NCBI GenBank assembly: GCA_023389195.1
Contig: JAEWET010000029.1
Coordinates: 30,552-94,551, forward strand
Direction: 5' to 3'
DNA from: Aliihoeflea sp023389195
Lineage (GTDB): Bacteria; Pseudomonadota; Alphaproteobacteria; Rhizobiales; Rhizobiaceae
DNA: 64,000 nucleotides
In this document: piece by piece, positions 17,643-25,558 of the stretch
Position numbering within the stretch: position 1 is the stretch's first letter
Layout of the letters: each line of letters opens with the position of its first letter
Notes under the pieces: model-generated
Told to the model about the DNA's origin: nothing
The model's database searches: none
The model's input: only the letters and a program-made list of their open reading frames with translations
Translations under genes and position numbers: made by a program

Positions 17643-17748
17643 TCCGCGCGAAGACCAGGTCCAGGCCAAAGCGCCGCTTCAAATGCTCCGAGGCGACGCG
17701 ATGGCTGGACGTCGGGCCGGTTGACGTCCAAGACTGGCGGCCGGTTCC

Positions 17749-17786
17749 GGCGGCGGCGGGTCCCCATCACCCGCCGCCGCTTTCTT
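17749..17786 (+). terminator. Rho-independent terminator after degP
   Basis: Perfect 11-bp stem CGGCGGCGGGT (17751-17761) / ACCCGCCGCCG (17769-17779), extended by one or two pairs, with loop ccccatc, followed by TTTCTTAT. It ends only about 15 bases before the start of the response regulator gene, so that gene either has a promoter upstream of or within the hairpin region or depends on readthrough. Confidence 0.75.
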
Positions 17787-17800
17787 ATCTGGAGTGATGC

Positions 17801-18478
17801 GTGCCGATGAAACTTCTGGTTATCGAGGACGATCGCGAAGCGGCCGAATATTTGGAGAAGGCCTTCGACGAGGCCGGCCATCTCGCCCACATCGCCGCCG
17901 ATGGCGAAACCGGCTACACGCTGGCGAGTTCGGGCGAGTACGACGTGCTCGTCGTCGACCGGATGCTGCCGCGGCGCGATGGCCTGTCCGTCGTCGCCGC
18001 ATTGCGCGCGCGCGGGAACGATACCCCGGTCCTGATCCTGTCGGCCCTCGGTGAGGTCGATGACCGCGTGACGGGCCTGCGGGCGGGCGGCGACGACTAC
18101 TTGACCAAGCCCTACGCCTTTTCCGAACTCCTCGCCCGGGTGGAGGTCCTGAAGAAGCGCGGCGGCTCGAAGGATGTCGAGACGGTCTACCGCGTCGGCG
18201 ACCTGGAACTCGACCGCCTGTCCCACTCGGTCAAGCGCGCAGGCAAGGAGATCGTGCTGCAACCGCGCGAATTCCGGCTGCTCGAATATCTGATGCGCCA
18301 TGCCGGGCAGGTCGTGACGCGCACCATGCTGCTCGAAAATGTCTGGGACTATCATTTCGATCCGCAGACCAATGTCATCGACGTTCACATCTCGCGCCTC
18401 CGCTCGAAGATCGAGAAGGAGTTCGACACCCCCGTCCTGCACACGGTGCGCGGCGCCGGCTACATGCTGAAGGCGTGA
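17801..18478 (+). CDS. OmpR-family response regulator (partner of the downstream kinase)
   Basis: 225 residues from GTG 17801, which has GGAG six bases upstream (17791-17794); an ATG two codons later (17807) is the alternative. Receiver domain with acidic pair and phosphoacceptor D53 (VVDRMLPRRDG), KPYAF lysine near 103, then a winged-helix DNA-binding domain (LQPREFRLLEYLMRHAGQVV; NVIDVHISRLRSKIE; VRGAGYMLKA). Co-transcribed with the kinase, whose ATG overlaps this stop. Placed after degP it resembles the envelope-stress type pair found at this site in rhizobia. The target genes are unknown from sequence. Confidence 0.9.
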   Translation: MPMKLLVIEDDREAAEYLEKAFDEAGHLAHIAADGETGYTLASSGEYDVLVVDRMLPRRDGLSVVAALRARGNDTPVLILSALGEVDDRVTGLRAGGDDYLTKPYAFSELLARVEVLKKRGGSKDVETVYRVGDLELDRLSHSVKRAGKEIVLQPREFRLLEYLMRHAGQVVTRTMLLENVWDYHFDPQTNVIDVHISRLRSKIEKEFDTPVLHTVRGAGYMLKA

Positions 18479-19908
18479 TGCTGGGCTCGATCTCCGCGCT
18501 GATGAAGACGACGGCGGCGCGGCTTTCCGCGCTCTATCTCCTGCTGTTCGCGATCTGCGCGGTCGGGCTGGTGTTCTACATGGGCTCGTTGACGATGCGC
18601 ATGCTGACCGGCCAGATCCAGGACACGGTCTCCGAAGAGGTGCTGAGCCTCGGGCGTGCCTATCAACGCGGCGGGCTGACGACGCTGGTGCGCGTGGTGG
18701 AAGGCAGGTCGCGCCAGCCCGGCGCCTATCTCTACATCATCGCGGACCCGACCGGCCGCATCCTCGGCGGCAACGTGCAGAGCCTCGAGCCGCAGGTGCT
18801 CGGCGCGGAAGGCTGGACCGAGCGGCCCTTTTCCTATGAGCGCTACGGCGAGCCCGAAACGCGCACGGCCGACGTGCCCACCGCCAGAGAAGGCCCGCAC
18901 ATGGCGATGGCCGTCGTGGTGCGGCTGCCCAACCAGATGATCCTGCTGGTCGGTCGCGATCTCGGCGAGCCCGAGCGCTTCGGCAACGTCATCCGGCGGG
19001 CGCTGATCGTCGCGTTCGGCATGATGGGCCTCGGCGCGCTCGCCATCTGGTTCCTCGTCGGCCGGCGCGCATTGAAGCGGATCGACAACATTTCCGATGC
19101 GAGCCGGCGCATCATGGGCGGCGACTTATCCGGCCGCCTGCCGGTGGCCGGCGCAGGCGACGAGTTCGACCGGCTGTCGCAGAATCTGAACGAGATGCTG
19201 GCCCGGATTGGCGCCCTCAACGAAGGGCTGAAACAGGTTTCCGACAATATCGCGCACGATCTGAAGACGCCGCTGACGCGTCTGCGCAACCGGGCCGAGG
19301 CGGCGCTTGCCAGGGGCAACGAGCCACAGCATCGCGCCGCGCTGGAAGCGACGATCGCCGAATCCGACCAGCTCATCCGCACCTTCAACGCGATCCTGAT
19401 GATCAGCCGCCTGGAATCGGGCTATTCGGCGGAGAATACGGCCGTGATCGACCTGTCGGCGATCGTCGCCGACGTCGTGGAACTCTACGAGCCGGCCGCC
19501 GACGAAGTGGGCGTCGCGCTCGCTGCCGACGCGCCCGCCGGATTGGTCATTTCCGGCAACCGCGAACTCATTGGCCAGTCGCTGTCGAACATCGTCGACA
19601 ATGCGATCAAATACTCCGCAGGGTTCGGCGAACATCCTCGCGTGCGCGTGGCGGCGAAGCGCGGCGGGGGCGAGATCGTCGTTTCGATTTGCGATACGGG
19701 TCCGGGCATCCCGCCCGAGGACCGCGCAAGGGCGACGGAGCGTTTCGTCCGTCTGGAGCAGAGCCGTTCGCAGCCGGGCTCGGGTCTCGGCCTCAGCCTA
19801 GCCAAGGCCGTCATGACCTTTCACGGCGGACGGCTTGAATTGTCGGGCGAAAACCCTGGATTATGCGTCTCGATGATCTTCCCGGCAGGCGATTCCCCAG
19901 CTCCATGA
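18478..19908 (+). CDS. Sensor histidine kinase paired with the preceding regulator
   Basis: 476 residues from ATG 18478, which shares its A with the regulator's TGA; a GTG one codon earlier is possible. TM1 about 17-38 (LYLLLFAICAVGLVFYMGSL), periplasmic loop of about 130 residues, TM2 about 170-195 (ALIVAFGMMGLGALAIWFLV), HAMP domain (RIDNISDASRRIMGGDLSGR), His box VSDNIAHDLKTPLTRLRNRA, then N box (NIVDNAIKYS), G1 (CDTGPGIP) and G2 (GSGLGLSLAKAVMTFHGG). Typical of EnvZ/TctE-like kinases. The stop overlaps the glnE start (ATGA), so signalling genes and glnE may share a transcript. Confidence 0.92.
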   Translation: MLGSISALMKTTAARLSALYLLLFAICAVGLVFYMGSLTMRMLTGQIQDTVSEEVLSLGRAYQRGGLTTLVRVVEGRSRQPGAYLYIIADPTGRILGGNVQSLEPQVLGAEGWTERPFSYERYGEPETRTADVPTAREGPHMAMAVVVRLPNQMILLVGRDLGEPERFGNVIRRALIVAFGMMGLGALAIWFLVGRRALKRIDNISDASRRIMGGDLSGRLPVAGAGDEFDRLSQNLNEMLARIGALNEGLKQVSDNIAHDLKTPLTRLRNRAEAALARGNEPQHRAALEATIAESDQLIRTFNAILMISRLESGYSAENTAVIDLSAIVADVVELYEPAADEVGVALAADAPAGLVISGNRELIGQSLSNIVDNAIKYSAGFGEHPRVRVAAKRGGGEIVVSICDTGPGIPPEDRARATERFVRLEQSRSQPGSGLGLSLAKAVMTFHGGRLELSGENPGLCVSMIFPAGDSPAP

Positions 19909-22853
19909 CAAAAAGCGACGCAAACGGCCCGACCACACTCCAGGCATTCGGGCGCGCGTCGCTAAAGCCGCTTCGCCCCGACAATGCCGCCGAACTGGTC
20001 GCGGACTTCATCGAGACGGCGCGCCAGGACGAATGCGCCGCGCTGGCCGATGCGCTCGAGGCCGACAAGGAGGTGGCCGCGTTCCTCGGCGCGGCGTTCG
20101 ACCTCTCGCCATTCCTGCGCGACGCGGGGCGTCGCCGGCCCGCGATCCTCCAGAGCCTCGTCACCACACCGCTCGACAAACGGCTGGCGGCGATCATCGA
20201 GGAAATCGGCGCATCGGCCTCGATGGCGGACAACGAAACGACGCTGATGAAGTCGCTGCGGCTTCTGAAAAGCGAGGCGCATGCCTTGCTTGCGCTGGGC
20301 GCCCTTGCCGGCATCCATTCCGCCGAGACGACGGTGGCGCGGCTCAGCGATTTGGCCGATGCCTGCATCGGCGCCGCGATCGACTTCCTTCTGGTCGAGA
20401 CTCATGACCGCGGCGCGATCAAATTGCCGGACCGGATGAAACCGGGCAGGGGGTCGGGCCTCGTCGTTCTCGGCATGGGCAAGCTCGGTGCGCACGAGCT
20501 GAACTTCTCGTCGGATATCGATCTGATCCTGTTTGTCGATGTAGAAGCCGAAGCGATTCTCGATCCGCTCGATGCGACGGATCTTTTCTCGCGGCTCGCG
20601 CGCCGGTTGGTGCGCATCCTTCAGGACCGCACGGAACACGGCTATGTCTTCCGCACCGACCTCAGGCTGCGCCCCGATCCGGGCTCGACGCCGCTCGCGA
20701 TCCCGACCGAGGCCGCGCTGAACTACTATGAAGGACGCGGCCAGAATTGGGAGCGCGCCGCCATGATCAAGGCCCGGCCGCTCGCCGGCGACATCGCGGC
20801 GGGCGAGGCCTTCCTCACCGAGCTGACCCCCTATATCTGGCGCAAATACATGGACTTCGCGGCAATCGCAGACGTCCACTCGATCAAGCGCCAGATCCAC
20901 GCGCACAAGGGCCACGGCGAGATTGCGGTCAAGGGCCACAACGTGAAGCTGGGCCGCGGCGGCATTCGCGAGATCGAATTCTTCGTCCAGACCCAGCAAT
21001 TGATCGCCGGCGGACGGTTCCAGGAACTGCGCGGCCGCCAGACCGTCGCGATGCTCGCCGTCCTCGCCGAGCGCGGCTGGATCGGCGCGGAGGCGCGCGA
21101 TGCGCTTGCGAAACAATACTGGTTCCTGCGCGACGTGGAGCACGCGATCCAGATGGTCGCCGACGAGCAGAGCCATGTGCTGCCCGAAGACGATGACGGC
21201 CTGCGTCGCATCGCGCTGATGCTCGGCTTCGAAGACGAGACGAAATTTTCCGAGACGTTCCGCGGCTCGCTCCAACTGGTCGAAAAGCACTATGCGGCCT
21301 TGTTCGAAACCGCGCCGCAACTGTCGCGCGGGGTCGGCAATCTGGTTTTCACCGGAGATGTCGATGATCCCGACACGTTGCAGACGCTGGCGGAACTGGG
21401 ATTCGAGCGGCCGAGCGACATTGCGCGCCTGATCCGGACCTGGCATTTCGGCCGCTATCGCGCGACGCAATCGGCCGAGGCGCGCGAGCGTCTGACGGAG
21501 CTGACGCCGGCGCTGTTGGAAGCCTTTGGCCAGACCAAGCGCGCCGACGAGGCGATCCTGCGTTTCGACGAGTTTCTGAAGGGGCTGCCCGCCGGCATCC
21601 AGCTCTTCTCGCTGTTCCAGTCGAACCCGTCGCTCTTGAAGCTGCTGGCGACGATCATGGGCGCCGCGCCGCGCCTCGCCCAGATCATCACCCGCCGCCC
21701 GCACGTCTTCGACGGGCTGCTCGATCCGGGCCTCCTCTCTGAACTGCCCAACAAGGCCTATCTCGCCGAGCGCCTCGACGGGTTCCTGACGGGCGTCGAA
21801 CTGCATGAGGAACTGCTCGACCGTCTGCGCATCTTCGCGGCAGAGCAGAAATTCCTGATCGGCATCCGGCTTCTCTCCGGCGCCATCGACCATCGCCGCG
21901 CCGGCAAGGCCTTTTCCGACCTCGCCGACCTGACGATCGGCAGTGCGCTGGAGGCAGTGCAGGCGGAATTCGCGATCCGGCACGGCGCGATGTCGGGCGG
22001 CAAGGTCTGCATCATCGGCATGGGCAAGTTGGGCAGCCGGGAGCTGACCGCGGGTTCCGACGTCGACCTGATCCTGCTCTACGACCATGACGAGGACGCT
22101 GAGGAATCCGATGGGGAAAAGCCGCTCGCGCCGGCGCATTACTTTACCCGGCTGACTCAGCGCCTGATTGCAGCCGTCTCGGCGCCCACCGCGGAAGGGG
22201 TGCTTTACGAGCTCGACTTGCGCCTGCGCCCCTCCGGAAACAAAGGGCCGGTCGCAACCCATATCGAGGCTTTCGCAAAGTACCAGCGCGAGGAAGCATG
22301 GACCTGGGAGCATATGGCGCTGACGCGGGCCCGCGCCGTCGCCGGCGACCCGGACCTGATCGCCGTCGCCAACGCGCATGTCGCGGACGTTCTGGCGACG
22401 AAGCACGATGCCGGCAAGGTCCGCGCGGATGCGAGCGAGATGCGCAAGCTCATCGCCAGTGAAAAGCCGCCGCGCGACGTCTGGGATGTGAAGCTGGTCT
22501 CAGGCGGGCTGATCGACCTCGAATTCATCGCGCAGGTGGCCACGCTGACCGGCCGCGTCGATGGCGACGAACACACTGCTTCGACCGTCGAGACGTTGCA
22601 GCGCCTGTCACCGGATTTTTGCGATCCGACCGCGCGCGACGAACTCGTCGCCGCTCACGAGCTCTACGCGTCGCTGACGCAGATATTGCGGCTGTGCCTG
22701 ACCGGTCCGTTCGAGCCGGAAGACGTGCCGCCGGGCCTCGCCGACCTTCTTCTCCGCACCACCGACCTGCCGGATCTGAAGGTGCTGGAGGCGTATTTGA
22801 AGGACACGTCGAAGACGGTGTCTGGGCACTTCAGGAAGCTGATCGGCAAGTGA
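19905..22853 (+). CDS. glnE: GlnE, bifunctional glutamine synthetase adenylyltransferase / adenylyl-removing enzyme
   Basis: 982 residues from ATG 19905, which overlaps the kinase stop; an ATG at 19863 would extend into that gene. Two nucleotidyltransferase domains are visible: the N-terminal one with GKLGAHELNFSSDIDLILFV (removes AMP) and the C-terminal one with GMGKLGSRELTAGSDVDLIL (adds AMP), each followed by the matching LRLRPDPGSTPLAIPTEA and LRLRPSGNKGPVATHIEAF segments and a GlnD-PII-uridylyltransferase-like helical domain. It adjusts glutamine synthetase activity to nitrogen status under PII control. Length matches other Hyphomicrobiales GlnE. Confidence 0.97.
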   Translation: MTKSDANGPTTLQAFGRASLKPLRPDNAAELVADFIETARQDECAALADALEADKEVAAFLGAAFDLSPFLRDAGRRRPAILQSLVTTPLDKRLAAIIEEIGASASMADNETTLMKSLRLLKSEAHALLALGALAGIHSAETTVARLSDLADACIGAAIDFLLVETHDRGAIKLPDRMKPGRGSGLVVLGMGKLGAHELNFSSDIDLILFVDVEAEAILDPLDATDLFSRLARRLVRILQDRTEHGYVFRTDLRLRPDPGSTPLAIPTEAALNYYEGRGQNWERAAMIKARPLAGDIAAGEAFLTELTPYIWRKYMDFAAIADVHSIKRQIHAHKGHGEIAVKGHNVKLGRGGIREIEFFVQTQQLIAGGRFQELRGRQTVAMLAVLAERGWIGAEARDALAKQYWFLRDVEHAIQMVADEQSHVLPEDDDGLRRIALMLGFEDETKFSETFRGSLQLVEKHYAALFETAPQLSRGVGNLVFTGDVDDPDTLQTLAELGFERPSDIARLIRTWHFGRYRATQSAEARERLTELTPALLEAFGQTKRADEAILRFDEFLKGLPAGIQLFSLFQSNPSLLKLLATIMGAAPRLAQIITRRPHVFDGLLDPGLLSELPNKAYLAERLDGFLTGVELHEELLDRLRIFAAEQKFLIGIRLLSGAIDHRRAGKAFSDLADLTIGSALEAVQAEFAIRHGAMSGGKVCIIGMGKLGSRELTAGSDVDLILLYDHDEDAEESDGEKPLAPAHYFTRLTQRLIAAVSAPTAEGVLYELDLRLRPSGNKGPVATHIEAFAKYQREEAWTWEHMALTRARAVAGDPDLIAVANAHVADVLATKHDAGKVRADASEMRKLIASEKPPRDVWDVKLVSGGLIDLEFIAQVATLTGRVDGDEHTASTVETLQRLSPDFCDPTARDELVAAHELYASLTQILRLCLTGPFEPEDVPPGLADLLLRTTDLPDLKVLEAYLKDTSKTVSGHFRKLIGK

Positions 22854-22887
22854 CGACTGGGGGGCCCGTAGCCGCGAGCCTAGAAGG

Positions 22888-23014
22888 CGTCATTCCGGCC
22901 GAAGTCCGAGCGCAGCGAGGCGAGAGCCGGAACCCACTCCGTGAGTTTGACGGCTACGGAATGGATTCCGGATAGCCGATCGTCGCTGCGCTCCGATCCG
23001 CTTCCGGAATGACG
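22888..23014. repeat. 127-bp structured palindromic repeat, copy A
   Basis: Bounded by CGTCATTCCGG (22888-22898) and its inverse CCGGAATGACG (23004-23014). Internal shorter arms (CCACTCCGT / ACGGAATGG; AGCGAGGCGA / TCGTCGCT) give a multi-stem fold. Copy B at 34454 has the same length and shares most stem bases. It fills most of the 198-bp gap between glnE and the convergent pleC-like gene, which otherwise holds nothing I can identify. Confidence 0.85.
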
Positions 23015-23051
23015 CGCGGCGAGGAAACGGCCGGCCGGCTGGCGTCGAACC

Positions 23052-25382
23052 CTAAGCTGCCTGCTTGACCAGCACCTGCTCGCGGGCGGGGATGCGGACC
23101 GAGACGATGGTGCCGACGCCCTCGTTCGAGCGGATCTTCAGCGCGCCGCCATGAAGTTCGGCCAGCGAGCGCGAGATGGCGAGGCCGAGGCCGGAACCGG
23201 TGTGGTTCTTGGAGAACTGGTTCTGCACCTGCTCGAAGGGCCGGCCGAGCTTTTTCAGCGCGTCCTTGGGAATGCCGCAGCCCGTATCCTCGATGCTGAT
23301 GACGACCGAATTGCCGATCTTGCGGGCGCGCATCGAGATGTTGCCGCCTTCGCCGGTGAACTTCACGGCGTTGGACAGAAGATTGAGCATGATCTGCTTG
23401 ACCGCGCGGCGATCGGCGAAGAGCTCCATCGTGTTGGAGATCTTGGTCTCGACATTGATCTGCTTCTTGGCTGCTTGCAGCGCGACGACGCGGATCGCCT
23501 CGTCGATGAGCGGGTTGAGTTCGATGCCTTCGCGGTCGATCGAGAACTGGCCGGCTTCGATCTTGGACATGTCGAGAATGTCGTTGATGACGCCGAGGAG
23601 GTAGGTGCCCGATCCGTGGATGTCGCGGATGTATTCCTCGTATTTGTCCGAGCCGAGCGGGCCGAAAAGACGCGTCGACATCAGTTCGGAGAAGCCGATG
23701 ATGGCGTTGAGCGGCGTGCGCAATTCGTGCGACATGTTGGCGAGGAATTCGGACTTGGCGCGGTTTGCCGCCTCGGCGCGTTCCGTTTCCTTCATGTATT
23801 CGCGGTTGAGCTCGACGAGTTCGCGCGTGCGCTCGCCCTCGGCCTTGCGGGCCAGCGAAAGGTCGTGGATCGTCGCCATCAGGCGGCGTTCCGAATCGAC
23901 GAGCTTTTCCTGGTTCTGCTTGATCGACGTGATGTCCGTGCCGACCGACACCGTGCCGCCGTCGCGGGTGCGCAGTTCGTTGACCTGCAGCCAGCGCCCG
24001 TCGCCGAGCTGGCGCTCATAAGTCGCGCCGCCGGCAAGGCCGCTGGAATTGGCAAGCTTGCGCTCATGCGCGAAGGCCGTCATGCGCTTGGCGATCGTCT
24101 CGCGGCTGGTGCCGGGGAAGACGTCGGCATCCGACAGGCCGTGATCCTTCTGGAATTTCGAGTTGCACATGATGAGATGCTGGTTGGCATCCCACAGGAC
24201 GAAGGATTCGTTGATGTTTTCGATCGCGGTGCGCAGGCGAAGATCGGCCGTTTCCGAACGCTGGGCGAGGTGCCGCTGCTCGGTGATGTCGACGGCGATG
24301 CCGACGAGGTGGATATCGGCGGCGTCGGGATCGTTGACCTGCGCCTTCGCCCTGATCCAGACCCAGCCGCCGCTGGCATGGCGCATGCGGAAAATCTGGT
24401 CGAACTGGTCGGTTTCGCCTTCGGCGACGCGCTGCGCGATCGCCATCAGGTCGCCGTCCTCGGGATGGATGATCTCGGAAATGGAGCCGAAGGACAGCAT
24501 GCCTTCGCAGGGCTCGTAGCCCAGCATCTCGTACATCGAGCGCGACCAGTGCATGCGCCCGCGGGCAAGGTCCCAGTCCCAGATGCCACAACGCCCGCGC
24601 GTCAGCGCCATGTCGTTGCGAAGATTGGCTTCCTCATAGATGCGGTCGGCAGCTTCCGCGCGCGCGGCCTGGGTGAAATAGGCATAGAGGACGACGAGAA
24701 GGACGCCTGCCGTCAGCACGAAGAGCGTGACGTTGAGCGCCAGAGACTTGCGCCATTCCTCCAGCACGGTGTCACGCGAGATGAGCGCGAAGGCCGCGCC
24801 GGTGCGCCCTTCGAGAAGCTCGGCGGCGGCGAACCAGCTTTCACCGGCGACGGTGACTTCCAGCACGCCGGCGCGCTGGCCGAACATTAAGAGTGGCTGG
24901 CCGTCGACGACCAGGTTTTCGAGCGACTGGCCGACGAGCTGTTGCTGACCGGTCGTGGCAACGATCTCGAATTCGGCATCCGTGATCATCAGAACCTGTT
25001 CGTCGGCGATGACGGAGTGACGCGTCGTATCGCGCAGCACGGCTTCCGAGATCAGCTTGTCCGGCGCGCTCTCGCCATGGCTGGTCCGCATCGCGTGATA
25101 GACCTGGCTGGCGGTGAGGCCCAGAAGGCCCTTGGACGTCGCTTCGAGGTCTTCCTTCCAGGCAAAGAGCGATAGCGAGCGCATCGCCGCGATGAGGAGC
25201 AGGAAGCAGATGACGAGGGTGGGGATCGAACGGCGCAGATAGGGTTCGGCGGCCAGAAGCCGCTTATAGGCCGGCGCGGCAATGAAGCGCGCATGACCCG
25301 CGAGGCGAACCTTCTTCTGGCGCGGTCTGCGCCAGGTAAAGAGTTGCCCTGCGGCCGCGCCCCACGCGTCCGTTAGTGCCAT
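23052..25382 (-). CDS. pleC: PleC/DivJ-type PAS sensor histidine kinase (probable PleC)
   Basis: 776 residues from the ATG at 25382 (GGGGAGCC upstream); a longer frame to 25433 lacks support. Two membrane segments (about 53-73 LVICFLLLIAAMRSLSLF and 217-238 LNVTLFVLTAGVLLVVLYAY) enclose a periplasmic domain of about 145 residues. Then a PAS/PAC pair (IWDWDLARGRMHWSRSMYEM), a second PAS (INESFVLWDANQHLIMCNSK), a coiled linker, His box NMSHELRTPLNAIIGFSELM and an ATPase domain (GSGLGLAISRSLAELHGG). The extended HRTPLNAIIGFSE box is that of kinases acting on DivK/PleD in cell-cycle and polarity control. The name pleC rests on architecture and on the neighbourhood glnE-kinase-pepN as I remember it for rhizobial pleC; another PleC/DivJ homologue (PdhS, CbrA) cannot be excluded. 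Confidence 0.65.
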   Translation of the reverse strand: MALTDAWGAAAGQLFTWRRPRQKKVRLAGHARFIAAPAYKRLLAAEPYLRRSIPTLVICFLLLIAAMRSLSLFAWKEDLEATSKGLLGLTASQVYHAMRTSHGESAPDKLISEAVLRDTTRHSVIADEQVLMITDAEFEIVATTGQQQLVGQSLENLVVDGQPLLMFGQRAGVLEVTVAGESWFAAAELLEGRTGAAFALISRDTVLEEWRKSLALNVTLFVLTAGVLLVVLYAYFTQAARAEAADRIYEEANLRNDMALTRGRCGIWDWDLARGRMHWSRSMYEMLGYEPCEGMLSFGSISEIIHPEDGDLMAIAQRVAEGETDQFDQIFRMRHASGGWVWIRAKAQVNDPDAADIHLVGIAVDITEQRHLAQRSETADLRLRTAIENINESFVLWDANQHLIMCNSKFQKDHGLSDADVFPGTSRETIAKRMTAFAHERKLANSSGLAGGATYERQLGDGRWLQVNELRTRDGGTVSVGTDITSIKQNQEKLVDSERRLMATIHDLSLARKAEGERTRELVELNREYMKETERAEAANRAKSEFLANMSHELRTPLNAIIGFSELMSTRLFGPLGSDKYEEYIRDIHGSGTYLLGVINDILDMSKIEAGQFSIDREGIELNPLIDEAIRVVALQAAKKQINVETKISNTMELFADRRAVKQIMLNLLSNAVKFTGEGGNISMRARKIGNSVVISIEDTGCGIPKDALKKLGRPFEQVQNQFSKNHTGSGLGLAISRSLAELHGGALKIRSNEGVGTIVSVRIPAREQVLVKQAA

Positions 25383-25558
25383 TGATGGCTCCCCGAATTT
25401 CGAACCTTGCGAATCGATCCGGCAACGCCGCACTTCCGAATCGTCTATAAGGAATCAGAGCCGATTCGCGCTGTCCAGAGCATCGGGCCAAATCTTGCTG
25501 AAATGTTGACGGATCGCACGACGCTGCGTCCTTTCGGACTCAATCGCCGGCCGCGCGT

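Noticed and set aside
19962..22406. 814-codon minus-strand frame opposite glnE
   Set aside because: Shadow of glnE: Arg/Gln/Asp-rich composition, no domain, and the sense strand holds a full GlnE.
23151..24890. 579-codon plus-strand frame opposite the PleC-like kinase
   Set aside because: Shadow frame; repetitive Ala/Gly/Asp/Val content and no start signals.
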